Below, one piece after another: positions 16,453-26,029 of a stretch of DNA of 64,000 nt (its first letter is position 1; each line of letters starts with the position of its first letter). Made by a program: the position numbers and the translations under genes. Location of the stretch: NCBI RefSeq assembly GCF_014647375.1, contig NZ_BMPB01000001.1:620001-684000 (forward strand), read 5' to 3'. Source of the stretch: Parabacteroides faecis. GTDB taxonomy: Bacteria; Bacteroidota; Bacteroidia; Bacteroidales; Tannerellaceae. The notes below the pieces were generated by a model. It worked only from the letters and a program-made list of their open reading frames with translations. It was not told the origin of the DNA and made no database searches.

Positions 16453-17217
16453 TTATTTTTCTCCTTCTGCAGGCTTTGATACCGTCTGTTGTTTCGGTTG
16501 CGGTGTATTGTCTCCATTATATAATTCATTCTTTTTTTTATTCGCATTCTGTACCAGGCTGGTTACATAAACGGTAAAGATAGGGAACATCATCATCCCC
16601 AATGCAGCCAGCAGGACCGATAATATCCTTCCTGTCGGGGTGACGGCATATATATTCGAACCGACTGTCGTCACGTCCATAAAAGCCCACCAGAGGGCGT
16701 CGTCGTAGCCGGTTACCTGCGGGTTTACCTTGTGCTCGATCACGAAGAATATCAGGCTGGAGAAATAAACCGTTGCCAGCAGCATGGTCAGATAAGAGAC
16801 GAACAAACCCGAAGCTTTGTTCGATGACAGCCAGCCCACCACGATAGCCAGCGCATAGCCGCTACGTGCCAGCGGAATGAAACGCAGGAAATAGGTGATC
16901 TCCGGAGAGAACTCGATCCCGTAATAATTAATAATATTCAGATAAGGAATGGATACGATCAGGAAGATAAAATGGCTCTGCAGATAATATAATTTACGTT
17001 TTGATAAGAAAAACTCTAAAACGAAATCGGCAATGAAGAACATACATATCCAGAATTGTATTTTCAGATATGACCCCTGCGTCATAAAGGGAATATTCTT
17101 GAATGTATCGATTGAAATTACAACAATAAGGAATAGCGAAAGTAACAAAATGACAACATGCAATACTCCGTATATTCCTCTTTTCTCATAAATAATATCA
17201 CTGAAAGCAGACTTCAT
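16453..17217 (-). CDS. potassium-channel-like ion transporter
   Basis: Membrane protein of 254 residues with the layout of a six-helix voltage-gated-like channel: S1 (VLHVVILLLSLFLIVVISID), S2 (IQFWICMFFIADFVLEFF), a positively marked S4 region (YFLRFIPLARSGYALAIVV) and an S5-pore-S6 unit. The pore reads MDVTTVGSNIYAVTPTGR at about residues 178-195. Canonical potassium channels have TVGYGD, so the filter is altered after TVG. It is the same kind of protein that accompanies glutaminase and GadC in other Bacteroidales acid-resistance loci (from memory), and may move ions to balance charge during glutamate/GABA exchange. It is divergent from gadC and convergent with the inserted secreted-protein gene. 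Confidence 0.8.
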   Translation of the reverse strand: MKSAFSDIIYEKRGIYGVLHVVILLLSLFLIVVISIDTFKNIPFMTQGSYLKIQFWICMFFIADFVLEFFLSKRKLYYLQSHFIFLIVSIPYLNIINYYGIEFSPEITYFLRFIPLARSGYALAIVVGWLSSNKASGLFVSYLTMLLATVYFSSLIFFVIEHKVNPQVTGYDDALWWAFMDVTTVGSNIYAVTPTGRILSVLLAALGMMMFPIFTVYVTSLVQNANKKKNELYNGDNTPQPKQQTVSKPAEGEK

Positions 17218-17312
17218 TGCGTTTAATATTTAGGCGTTTAGATAGAAATATTTTAGGCTATCTAACAGTAGAAAGACTGATTTTGTTTTTAACACTATTC
17301 TGTTAATTAACC

Positions 17313-17338
17313 TAGTTTGACATCTTGTTGACAAACTA
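17313..17338. promoter_or_regulatory. interrupted palindrome between the channel and gadC
   Basis: Mirror arms TAGTTTG (17313-17319) and CAAACTA (17332-17338), with partly symmetric bases between, lie midway between two divergent starts. A candidate operator; no regulator can be named. Confidence 0.35.
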
Positions 17339-17416
17339 ACACAATACCGATTTGTTTTACTGACATATTTAAAGCGAAACTAAACAAAACAAAATTCACA
17401 TTTAAACAGTAAATTC

Positions 17417-18970
17417 ATGGCAAATGTAGGAAAAGCAGTAAAACTTGGAGTTTTTACTCTTGCAATTATGAATGTTACGGCGGTAGTGTCTCTCCGCGGA
17501 CTACCAGCCGAGGCTGTATACGGATTAAGTTCAGCCTTTTATTATCTCTTTGCGGCAATTGTCTTTTTGATACCGACATCGTTGGTGGCTGCCGAGCTGG
17601 CTGCTATGTTCCAGGACAAACAAGGTGGGGTTTTTCGATGGGTAGGGGAAGCCTACGGAAAGAAGTGGGGTTTCCTTGCTATCTGGGTACAATGGATTGA
17701 AAGTACGATCTGGTATCCTACCGTATTGACTTTCGGTGCCGTTTCCATCGCCTTTATCGGAATGAACGATGCACACGACATGACTCTGGCTTCAAACAAA
17801 ATGTATACACTGGTTGTAGTGTTGATCATTTACTGGCTGGCTACCTTTATTTCACTGAAAGGATTGAGCTGGGTAGGTAAAGTTGCTAAAGTAGGCGGTA
17901 TTGTCGGGACGATCCTTCCGGCTGCCTTGCTGATTATTCTAGGAGTTGTTTACCTGTCTATGGGCGGTCATTCGAACATGGACTTCCACGGTGATTTCTT
18001 CCCGGATTTCTCTAAATTCGATAACCTGGTGCTTGCTTCCAGTATCTTCTTGTTTTATGCCGGTATGGAAATGGGTGGTATTCACGTGAAAGATGTGGAA
18101 AATCCATCCAAGAACTATCCGAAAGCTGTATTTATCGGTGCGCTGATCACTGTGATCATTTTCGTTCTGGGTACTTTCTCACTGGGTATCATCATCCCGG
18201 AAAAGGATATTAACCTGACACAGAGTTTGCTGGTTGGTTTCGATAACTATTTCAAATTCATCCATGCTTCCTGGTTATCTCCGATCATTGCGGTCGCATT
18301 GGCATTCGGTGTGCTGGCAGGTGTATTGACATGGGTTGCCGGTCCGTCAAAAGGTATCTTTACTGTTGGTAAAGCCGGTTATCTGCCTCCATTCTTCCAA
18401 AAAACAAACAAGATAGGTGTTCAGAAGAATATTCTGTTGATACAGGGACTGGCTGTTACATTCCTGAGCTTATTGTTCGTTGTAATGCCTTCCGTACAGA
18501 GTTTCTATCAGATCCTGTCGCAGTTGACCGTGATCCTTTATCTGGTTATGTACCTGCTGATGTTCTCAGGTGCAATCGCATTGCGTTACCGGATGAAAAA
18601 AGCCAATCGCCCGTTCCGTATCGGTAAACATGGTAACGGTTTGATGTGGTTTATCGGCGGTCTTGGTTTCTGTGGTTCATTACTGGCGTTTATATTAAGC
18701 TTTATTCCACCGAGTCAGATTTCTGTCGGTAGCAATACCGTTTGGTTTGCCGTATTGATCATCGGTGCTATTGTTGTCGTAGTTGCTCCGTTTATTATCT
18801 ATGCTTCTAAAAAAGCATCCTGGGTCGATCCGAATTCAGAGTTCGAACCGTTCCATTGGGAAGAAGCAAAAGTACAGGCTCCTGCAGCAGGAACTACTGC
18901 TCAGACTGCCAATACAAATAGCGCAAACGCAACAAAGAATACAACCAGTACAACAAATACACCCACGTAA
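17417..18970 (+). CDS. gadC: glutamate:GABA antiporter
   Basis: APC-superfamily exchanger of 517 residues that imports glutamate and exports GABA, completing the acid-resistance cycle with GadB. Twelve membrane helices are visible. The first carries TLAIMNVTAVVSLRGLPAEA, typical of GadC-type transporters, then QDKQGGVFRWVGEAYGKKWG and FYAGMEMGGIHVKDVENPSK. The C-terminal 30 residues are a low-complexity Ala/Thr/Asn tail (GTTAQTANTNSANATKNTTS) that may correspond to the pH-gating C-terminal plug of E. coli GadC, though its sequence is unlike it. It is separated from gadB-glsA by the recombinase insert. A terminator shared with the convergent GH106 gene follows. Confidence 0.92.
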   Translation: MANVGKAVKLGVFTLAIMNVTAVVSLRGLPAEAVYGLSSAFYYLFAAIVFLIPTSLVAAELAAMFQDKQGGVFRWVGEAYGKKWGFLAIWVQWIESTIWYPTVLTFGAVSIAFIGMNDAHDMTLASNKMYTLVVVLIIYWLATFISLKGLSWVGKVAKVGGIVGTILPAALLIILGVVYLSMGGHSNMDFHGDFFPDFSKFDNLVLASSIFLFYAGMEMGGIHVKDVENPSKNYPKAVFIGALITVIIFVLGTFSLGIIIPEKDINLTQSLLVGFDNYFKFIHASWLSPIIAVALAFGVLAGVLTWVAGPSKGIFTVGKAGYLPPFFQKTNKIGVQKNILLIQGLAVTFLSLLFVVMPSVQSFYQILSQLTVILYLVMYLLMFSGAIALRYRMKKANRPFRIGKHGNGLMWFIGGLGFCGSLLAFILSFIPPSQISVGSNTVWFAVLIIGAIVVVVAPFIIYASKKASWVDPNSEFEPFHWEEAKVQAPAAGTTAQTANTNSANATKNTTSTTNTPT

Positions 18971-19010
18971 TCATACTTATGTAATTTCTATTCTACGTAC
19001 TAAAGAGAAG

Positions 19011-19045
19011 AGGGGCGGAACCTGGGAAGGTCTCGCCCCTTTATT
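19011..19045. terminator. bidirectional terminator between gadC and the GH106 gene
   Basis: AGGGGCG (19011-19017) pairs with CGCCCCT (19034-19040), followed by TTATTATA. It lies in the 95-nt gap between convergent genes. Confidence 0.7.
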
Positions 19046-19065
19046 ATACTTAGTGCGGGTGCGGA

Positions 19066-22000
19066 TTAACGGACTATTTCGATGGAAGCAGTTCCCAGTA
19101 AACCGGCTTTCGTACTTCCCCGGTACATGGTCGGGACAGACAGGTAGTAGTTGGCTGCCGTATTGTAAAGCAGTATTTCGATCCGGTTGTCTCCGTCTTT
19201 TACATATTCTGTGATGTCGAAACGCCAGGGAGGCGTTAGCTTTAACCCGACTTTTTGTTTGTTTACCCAGACTTCGGCTGTAGAGATGATTTGTCCCAGA
19301 TTCAGGTATATTTTATCGCCGGAACGCTTTTCCAGGCGGACATTTTTCCGGTACCAGGCACCGCCGGAATAGGTAGAAAGACCTTCTATCTGTGTCCAGT
19401 CTCCTGCAGATATCAATCCGTCTCCGCAGGTCTGCCTGATCGGTCCGTCGATAGCGGCACCTCCGGCATTACCCCACGGCTCTTTTATCGATATGGCTAT
19501 CGTCGATATACGTCTGGAAGGGTTGGTTACGGTTGCCTCGTAACGTGTCAGGCCGTCCGGACGTCTCTCTTTCACGGTCAGATCGCACAGGCTACCGTTT
19601 GCCCATACCTTTGTTTCACCGAAGGCCGAGAACTCCAGTTTTTGAAGGCCGGGAGCCGATGTAAAACGATATTGTCCGTAAGTCGGTTCTTCGGTTCTCT
19701 TTACGTCGAAAGGCAATAGTGACAAGTCTCCCCGGAAATTCATCGCAAGCGGCTTTTCTGCGATAGTTTCTTTTACTATGCGCGGGGTATCTCCGGCTTT
19801 GCGTATCACACAATAGGTCACTCCGAATGTGTCATAATGGAGGACGATTTCGTTGGTCCCTTTATTGAGCGGAACGGTAGAAGCGGATGGATTGCTTGCT
19901 TTTCCGTTTATATAAACCTTAGCCGGCTTGAGTTCTCCGAATACCAGTTGATAGTTACCGGCTTCGGGTGCCAGGACATTCGAATAGAGGTAATAGTTTT
20001 TATTCCCGCTGGGATCTTCTACACGAATTGTTTCCCTGAATTCTTTTTCGAGTTTGCCCATACGGATAAACTCGTCGTGCACAGTGGCTTTCAGTCCGTG
20101 CCATCCCTGATGCCCGTAGTCGTTTTCAACTCCCCAGCGCCATGAGAAGTCATAAGGTTTCCAGGAATATCCTTTATTGTCGATGATTATCCTGTTACTC
20201 TGGTAAGGAAGATGGGAGAGAAGCTCTTTCTCCGATAATTCGGGTACGGCTTCCAGTATCATAAACTTGGTACCGTAAGTGAAAGTCTGGTTTCTCCATT
20301 CCGAATCGTCGAAAGAAGGAGATTGCCAGTCTTTTGTTTCGGAAGAAGCCTGGTTGTATCTGGCTTTATAGATATAGGCTCCCAGAAGTTCATCCGTAGC
20401 AGGCCAGTGGAAATCACCGAACTTATTGTTTAGGGAGGGTTTGAGGTCGAATGACCATTCTCCGTCCAGCAAAATGGTGTTGGCAACTTTTTTCTGGTCA
20501 GGATTTGCAATTACTACCTTTTTAGCCGGGTCGAAGACGAATAGATGAAGATCCTGCTTTTCCAGCGGCATCCGGATAACGGTTCCCTCCGGTGTTACTT
20601 TTGAGGCAGTGATTTCTTTTGTTTTTCCTGTCCAGGAGTCCCATAGTTCGAGTCCTCCGGTAGCACGGAAAAAGCATTCGCTGCCCGAAGGCACATTATA
20701 CACGGCATAGAGGTCTTTGTTTCCCAGTTTGCGGTGCATGATATAGGGTGTATCTTTTTGCGGATGCTGTGACAGGATACGGAAATCGCGGGTAAGATTT
20801 GTGTCGATAATATCCAGGACCTCTTTGTTTTCGTTAGCAATAAATGCATTCCTGCTATCCGGCCCGAACAGTTTGTTGAGTATCGACCGGACTTCGGGAT
20901 CGTTCAGTCCTTTCTTCTCTGTTGCTTCGGGCAGCTCTCCCAGGTTGATGACGATCCCCCCGTTTTGTTTGAACCGGAGGGCCTTTTCCAGAGAAGAATG
21001 ACGAATCGCTTTCATGGACGGGATGATCAATACCCTGAATTCTTCACCGGAGATATTGATCTTACCGTTTTTAATACTGGCTTTGGCAAGCGATTCATAA
21101 TCCATGAAGTCGAAATCGATGCCTTCCTTATACAGATATTCTCCCAGGCTGAATGCTTTCTGAACTGCTGTGTTGTCATAACCGGCTACGACTGCTTCTA
21201 CCGGATACAGGATAGCGACATCTGCCCGGTGATATCCCTGCGAAAGGATATAGCTAAGACGTTCGGTACATTCCAGGAACGGTCCCATCTCTTCCCAGTA
21301 AGGCATGTGGGTGTGGTTGCAGGGAGGTGCCCATTCCCACCATCCTCCCATCGTGCTGTAGTAGAAACCATGCAGGCTCAGTAAGTTTTGTCCCATCACG
21401 AAGTTAGCAAATGTGGCATCGGTCAGATTGGCTGTATTGGTGTCCCAGTTACTACTGTGGAAACCTTCCAACCATACTCTGGGACGTTGGTAAAGATGGG
21501 CAATTGAAGAGGCTACTTTGTTCTTTATTATATCTTTTCCGAGATTCGGCTGATCGCAACCGGGCGCCTGGTTCCATCGCTGGGTACGGAAATAGTCGCC
21601 GAACTCGCTGACATCTTTTCCCCGTCCGCCGTGATCGCAGCCGTAGATCAGATTACGGTCTTCATGCCATTTATATACCGGTATAAAGAAGTTTTCTTCG
21701 CTTAACGAAACCATGACATCATTGTAATCCAACCGTATTTTAGGAGTGGTACTACCGATATCTGTGAACAGGCCGGCAAGATAAGGCATAATATCGTACC
21801 CTTTCCGTTTTTTGAACTCGTCCCGGAAGATTGCGTTCCATATATAGCCATGCAGGTTGAAGTTCAACTCATCGGAAAAGAAGAAGTTGAGTCCTCCTTT
21901 GGATTGTTCCGGAAAACGGTCTTCAAACCGTTGGAAGAAATGTTTGACATAGCTTTTTCCTGAGAGAGGGTGCATCGGATCGAGTGAAGGTGTTTTAGTA

Positions 22001-22671
22001 GTACTGTATACCTGTGTTACGATCCAGTCTCCTTCGGGTGACTGCCATTCTATTTTATTGCCTGTGACCTTTTTGGACAGGTCGATGCCGGAGTTCTCAA
22101 TGATCTTTCCATCCGTTCCCAACCGGTAGGCATAGAGGGAAAGTAATTGTTCGTGGCAGGCCTTTTCATATTTGTCGCGGATGGTGTCGCTTTCGAATTT
22201 CAGTTCGGCACCTGTTAGTCCCGGATTTTCCTTCAAGGCATCGTCGACATAGGAACCTTGGCCTACTCCCAGTGTATAATCGCTGAGGCTGACGGTCATA
22301 TTTCTTTTTTTCGCTTCATCCATGAACCATCCGAACAGCTCCCACCATTCTTCCGTGAACAGGGCCGGTTTGGAAGGAAAAGTAAGACCGTAGCTGACTC
22401 CTCCTTTATCCGAATGGGCATAATTGACCTGTAGGCTGGTGACTTTTTTGGCAGCCATCTGGTCCAGATGATAAATAAGATGTTCTTTGGTCAGTGTATC
22501 TCCCATCCACCAGTAAAAGGGCACTTCTCCATATCCTTTGGGAGGTGTTGCAAATCCGCTTTTCAAATCTGTTTTACCGGAACGGTCCGGATGACCGGGA
22601 GCCAACTGTCTTGTCTGGGCAGACAGGATCTGTGACAGAACGCATAAGGTGAGGATAAGGAGCTTTTTCAT
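19066..22671 (-). CDS. GH106-type alpha-L-rhamnosidase (large glycosyl hydrolase)
   Basis: Secreted protein of 1201 residues (signal peptide MKKLLILTLCVLSQILSA). The N-terminal half has the pattern of GH106 enzymes: GFATPPKGYGEVPFYWWMGD near residue 40, then LDQMAAKKVTSLQVNY and a long barrel with DYNDVMVSLSEENFF. The C-terminal third has the sugar-binding sandwich segments common in this family (LDGEWSFDLKPSLNN; GAWYRKNVRLEKRSGDKIYL; VWVNKQKVGLKLTPPWRFDI). Expected to release rhamnose from complex glycans such as rhamnogalacturonan-type polymers; the linkage is not deducible. It lies at the far end of locus A behind a terminator, so it probably has its own promoter or depends on read-through. 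Family fit is good, not certain. Confidence 0.8.
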   Translation of the reverse strand: MKKLLILTLCVLSQILSAQTRQLAPGHPDRSGKTDLKSGFATPPKGYGEVPFYWWMGDTLTKEHLIYHLDQMAAKKVTSLQVNYAHSDKGGVSYGLTFPSKPALFTEEWWELFGWFMDEAKKRNMTVSLSDYTLGVGQGSYVDDALKENPGLTGAELKFESDTIRDKYEKACHEQLLSLYAYRLGTDGKIIENSGIDLSKKVTGNKIEWQSPEGDWIVTQVYSTTKTPSLDPMHPLSGKSYVKHFFQRFEDRFPEQSKGGLNFFFSDELNFNLHGYIWNAIFRDEFKKRKGYDIMPYLAGLFTDIGSTTPKIRLDYNDVMVSLSEENFFIPVYKWHEDRNLIYGCDHGGRGKDVSEFGDYFRTQRWNQAPGCDQPNLGKDIIKNKVASSIAHLYQRPRVWLEGFHSSNWDTNTANLTDATFANFVMGQNLLSLHGFYYSTMGGWWEWAPPCNHTHMPYWEEMGPFLECTERLSYILSQGYHRADVAILYPVEAVVAGYDNTAVQKAFSLGEYLYKEGIDFDFMDYESLAKASIKNGKINISGEEFRVLIIPSMKAIRHSSLEKALRFKQNGGIVINLGELPEATEKKGLNDPEVRSILNKLFGPDSRNAFIANENKEVLDIIDTNLTRDFRILSQHPQKDTPYIMHRKLGNKDLYAVYNVPSGSECFFRATGGLELWDSWTGKTKEITASKVTPEGTVIRMPLEKQDLHLFVFDPAKKVVIANPDQKKVANTILLDGEWSFDLKPSLNNKFGDFHWPATDELLGAYIYKARYNQASSETKDWQSPSFDDSEWRNQTFTYGTKFMILEAVPELSEKELLSHLPYQSNRIIIDNKGYSWKPYDFSWRWGVENDYGHQGWHGLKATVHDEFIRMGKLEKEFRETIRVEDPSGNKNYYLYSNVLAPEAGNYQLVFGELKPAKVYINGKASNPSASTVPLNKGTNEIVLHYDTFGVTYCVIRKAGDTPRIVKETIAEKPLAMNFRGDLSLLPFDVKRTEEPTYGQYRFTSAPGLQKLEFSAFGETKVWANGSLCDLTVKERRPDGLTRYEATVTNPSRRISTIAISIKEPWGNAGGAAIDGPIRQTCGDGLISAGDWTQIEGLSTYSGGAWYRKNVRLEKRSGDKIYLNLGQIISTAEVWVNKQKVGLKLTPPWRFDITEYVKDGDNRIEILLYNTAANYYLSVPTMYRGSTKAGLLGTASIEIVR

Positions 22672-22770
22672 GGGTGATTAGTTTATGTCCATAATAAAAC
22701 AAAAATAGGAACTAATCAGGAGAAGAATGTTTCAAATATGATATTATTATTATGTGTTTTGATCTAAAAA

Positions 22771-22803
22771 ACAGAGAGATACTATGTTATGGTATCTCCC
22801 TGT
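22771..22803 (-). terminator. terminator at the end of the susC-susD-GH116-lipoprotein transcript
   Basis: Stem ACAGaGAGATAC/GTATCTCcCTGT with a 9-nt loop is followed on the minus strand by TTTTTT. It separates the lipoprotein gene from the GH106 gene. Confidence 0.75.
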
Positions 22804-22813
22804 CTTGCTATAA

Positions 22814-23404
22814 TCAGTGTTGCGGGACGTTTTTTGCGTCAGCTATCCGCCCGCTGAGTATGGATTGTCTGCGATTGTCCCAGTATTTGCAATCAAGCTC
22901 AAAAAAGGTCGATGTGTAGGGCTTTGTCAATCCTGTTTTAATAATAACCACTTCGAATAGGTTGCTGATACTATCCAGGCGGCCAATCAGGTTATCGTGT
23001 TCGATATGCATTATTTCAGATGGTGATAATACCTTTTTCATTTCCTCTTTCAGGTTTGCTATTCCCGGACAAATGTCCTCTTCCAGAAAAGATAATTCTT
23101 TATCCTGGTAAGTATGGGCATACACATGTGAAGAGTTATCCAACATCTTTTTTACTGTGCCTAGCACCTCTGTATAGGGTTCGCCTGCATACAAGGTGGT
23201 GATGCCTTCTTTGGCTTGTAATGGGTAAGCCATGTCCGTTATGACTATCCAGTTGCGGTGGCCTAACAGCGGAAGTTTTTCCTGCAAGGCGGTTTGCCAA
23301 TTTGCGGAGTACTGAGTCTGTAGCTCTGTTGCAGGCTCTTTTTGAATGCTGCAGCTTAGAAACAAGTTGGCCAATAAACAGTATATTATGATCCGTTTAT
23401 TCAT
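22814..23404 (-). CDS. RbsD/FucU-like lipoprotein
   Basis: Lipoprotein of 196 residues with lipobox LFLSC near residue 18. The mature part contains LLGHRNWIVITDMAYPLQ, which resembles the GHxxxIxIxDxxFP pattern of the RbsD/FucU sugar mutarotases, and PYTSTFFELDCKYWDNRR near the C-terminus. RbsD/FucU proteins interconvert anomers of ribose or fucose in the cytoplasm; a membrane-anchored relative would act in the periplasm or at the outer membrane on sugars released by the neighbouring enzymes. The assignment rests on pattern recall and is moderate. It follows the GH116 gene by 4 nt, so it belongs to that operon. Confidence 0.55.
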   Translation of the reverse strand: MNKRIIIYCLLANLFLSCSIQKEPATELQTQYSANWQTALQEKLPLLGHRNWIVITDMAYPLQAKEGITTLYAGEPYTEVLGTVKKMLDNSSHVYAHTYQDKELSFLEEDICPGIANLKEEMKKVLSPSEIMHIEHDNLIGRLDSISNLFEVVIIKTGLTKPYTSTFFELDCKYWDNRRQSILSGRIADAKNVPQH

Positions 23405-23408
23405 AATT

Positions 23409-25952
23409 CTATCGTTTGATAATTTGTTTATCTCCTTCCGGCAGGTTAAAATCTTTCAGTCTCATCTCTTTGTTATTACCGACGATAAGAGATTTCAGTC
23501 GGAGTGAACCGTTGATCACTTCGATGGTAACATCATTTTCAGTAACCTGGATAGTTCCCCATGCATATCCGTTACTCCAGAAATAATTTCCGGGGCGGTC
23601 CGTAATTTTCATACTTTTATCGACACCCGAATATTGGAAGTCGCTTAAGGCGATGATGGCAGACCAGCTTGCCATTGAACGGGCGTAATGGTGTCCGCAT
23701 TCCGGTTCGCTGAAAGGGTTCCGTTTGGCTCCGTCGTGGCGTTCACGTACAGACCGGATACAGGTTAGGCCTTCTTTTTCCATGCCTTCGTAAATCATAC
23801 CTACGGCGGCACAGTATTCAAATCCGGTCATTACCTCTGCAAAGTAAGGAAATGGAACTTCCAAACGTCCTTTGGGCCAGGAAGCCATAAGCAGGCCGGA
23901 TTCATTGCCCATTACATAAGAACGCATATTATTGAAGTGGCGGCTGAAGTCTGTTACATAGTTATATTTCATAATGCTGTTCATAGTCGTATGAATGTGA
24001 TCTTTGTTCCCCAGGTAACCCAATCCGCACAGATGTGCCATGTATTGACCGACCAACTGATCTGCCAGGCAACCGGGACCTAGCTGGAAAGGCGGGATCT
24101 TGACATTAGGATTATTTATGTCCAGATATTCAAATGTTTCCGGATCGGTGATTTTATGTTCATAATATTCGCCATTGAACAAATTCTCATCCATCCAGTT
24201 ACTGCCTTTTTCAAATAACGTGTGACACTTTTTCGCGAAGTTTTTGTCTTTCATGGCTATAGCCATCTTTTCAGCAGCCTTTAATGCTCCCATATACCAG
24301 AAGCCCATTTGAGGGTTTGGACCATAATAGTTCACGTCCATAGTATTATGCTGGGAACCTTCCATGACACCATCCTGATTGCCGTCCCATCCTTTTTCCG
24401 TCCAGGCATAGGAAAGAACTTTCTTTATCTGTTCCCAATTGCTTTTCAGGAAATCGGTATCGCCTGAAAGCTGCCATTCACGGTATATCTTCATAATACA
24501 GCCCATTTGTCCGTCAGCTGCTGCACTGTTCTCTTTACTCGCTTCCGAGAGCGGCAAAGAGGCCCTGAAGTTCATCAAACCATTTTCTTTGGTGGCATAA
24601 TTGAACTCTACATCCCGCATGGTTTTTGCCAGTTCTCCGAACAGATAAGGAGTTGCCACTTCATAATTCCATACATGAGTGCATGAACCGGCACATGAAC
24701 CGAAACGGTCCATTACACCTTCCCATCCCATCATATGCCCGCTGGGTAAACGAAATACGGTCTGTGACCGCAAAGTGGCGAGGTTAAACAGAGCTGCTTC
24801 TTTTACAATATCCGGATAAGATGTATTGAGTAGGGCGTTAACGAAGGATAATGTTTTCTTTTCCAGTCCGGGTATTTGTGGTATAATTGTCTCTGCTGCT
24901 TTCCAGGCATCGGGATATTGCTGGCTGTAATAGTTGCCGACAACAGTGGAAGACCAGGCTTTCCGGTTCGGAAAATTCCAGGTGATATAGAAAGTAAATG
25001 TTTCCGTACTTTGTGCTCCTACGGTTTTTTTTACAGACAAAGAGGCCATCGGGTCTTCATCTTCCTGTTTGTTCCGTTCCGTCAGCATGCCGTCTGCGCT
25101 GAAATCGTCCCAGAAGTTTAGGATGCCATTGTTCCAGCTATCGGCTTTGGAGGAGGTCCGGTAGGTTACGCCGTCGGTTGCCTGGGTGGTAAGGGCGACA
25201 GTTCCCCAGGCCGGATCGTTTTTATCCACACCGTCCGAATAAAGATAGATTCCTTTTATTCCGTTGCTTTCAATGTATTTGTTCTTATTGTCTTTCACGC
25301 CGACAGGTATGTAATCACCTTTCCAGTCTGTGCGGAATTTACTTCCGTCTTTACCTATGAAGTTGCGCATGGAACCACAGATGGCAACGTCCATCGGTTG
25401 GTTGGTGGTGTTGGTAACTTCGTAAGAGAGAACTGCTACAGGTAGTCCGCTCGATTCCGCATCGCCCGGAATCAGCGGGTTAAAACCTTTTATTTTCACT
25501 TTTACAGGCAGATCTTTATCAGACAAGTGTACTTGCCCGAAAGGATAGGCAGCATCGAATGACGCCTGTGCAAAGCGGGGAAGACCATGATGATTTACCG
25601 GACGGCCTTCATAATGAAGATATTCCTGGGGATATAAAGGCCCCGCCAGTAATGTAGTAGTAGCTTCCCGGTTCTGCGGTTTGGCATAGATTGCAAAAAA
25701 CGGAGCATTATTACCGGTTGTTACCGTACTGTATTTCTTTGCCGGAACATTCATAATTTCCCAATCCCGGAGTTCTCCGCGACCACCGAGTGATACTGTC
25801 CCGGTCCCGATTCCACCTAACGGCAATGCGATCTGGTAGAGGTGTCCCTGGTCGTATTTTTTAAGTACGGGCCATTGTTGCGGCTTCCATTCCTGAGCCG
25901 CTATGATACCGGAAAGTAATGTTCCGGTTACGATCAATTTGAATTTATTCAT
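23409..25952 (-). CDS. GH116-family glycoside hydrolase (DUF608/GBA2-like)
   Basis: Secreted enzyme of 847 residues with signal peptide ending near SGIIAAQ. The N-terminal beta-sandwich carries IALPLGGIGTGTVSLGGRGE, followed by LRDWEIMNVPAKKYS; the C-terminal alpha/alpha-barrel holds VMDRFGSCAGSCTHVWNYEV, then DGNQDGVMEGSQHNTMDVNY. These are hallmarks of GH116, the family of human bile-acid beta-glucosidase GBA2 and of microbial beta-glucosidases and beta-xylosidases. It should remove beta-linked glucose or xylose from glycans taken up by locus A. It lies between susD and the RbsD-like lipoprotein gene and is one of two recognisable glycosidases in this locus. Confidence 0.88.
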   Translation of the reverse strand: MNKFKLIVTGTLLSGIIAAQEWKPQQWPVLKKYDQGHLYQIALPLGGIGTGTVSLGGRGELRDWEIMNVPAKKYSTVTTGNNAPFFAIYAKPQNREATTTLLAGPLYPQEYLHYEGRPVNHHGLPRFAQASFDAAYPFGQVHLSDKDLPVKVKIKGFNPLIPGDAESSGLPVAVLSYEVTNTTNQPMDVAICGSMRNFIGKDGSKFRTDWKGDYIPVGVKDNKNKYIESNGIKGIYLYSDGVDKNDPAWGTVALTTQATDGVTYRTSSKADSWNNGILNFWDDFSADGMLTERNKQEDEDPMASLSVKKTVGAQSTETFTFYITWNFPNRKAWSSTVVGNYYSQQYPDAWKAAETIIPQIPGLEKKTLSFVNALLNTSYPDIVKEAALFNLATLRSQTVFRLPSGHMMGWEGVMDRFGSCAGSCTHVWNYEVATPYLFGELAKTMRDVEFNYATKENGLMNFRASLPLSEASKENSAAADGQMGCIMKIYREWQLSGDTDFLKSNWEQIKKVLSYAWTEKGWDGNQDGVMEGSQHNTMDVNYYGPNPQMGFWYMGALKAAEKMAIAMKDKNFAKKCHTLFEKGSNWMDENLFNGEYYEHKITDPETFEYLDINNPNVKIPPFQLGPGCLADQLVGQYMAHLCGLGYLGNKDHIHTTMNSIMKYNYVTDFSRHFNNMRSYVMGNESGLLMASWPKGRLEVPFPYFAEVMTGFEYCAAVGMIYEGMEKEGLTCIRSVRERHDGAKRNPFSEPECGHHYARSMASWSAIIALSDFQYSGVDKSMKITDRPGNYFWSNGYAWGTIQVTENDVTIEVINGSLRLKSLIVGNNKEMRLKDFNLPEGDKQIIKR

Positions 25953-25976
25953 GCGTAAAATTAAGTATATTAATTG

Positions 25977-26013
25977 AAAGGCTGGTTATACTATGCCTTA
26001 CTAACCAGCCTTT
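25977..26013. terminator. hairpin between susD and the GH116 gene
   Basis: A perfect 12-bp stem AAAGGCTGGTTA/TAACCAGCCTTT with a 13-nt loop in the 77-nt gap. It lacks a T-tract on the minus strand, so it is more likely an mRNA-stabilising or processing hairpin than a full terminator. Confidence 0.55.
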
Positions 26014-26029
26014 CGGTTTTATAATCAGA

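Noticed and set aside
25977-26013. Full terminator between susD and the GH116 gene
   Set aside because: The stem is strong but has no T-tract in the direction of transcription and the genes clearly belong to one locus, so it was kept only as a hairpin.
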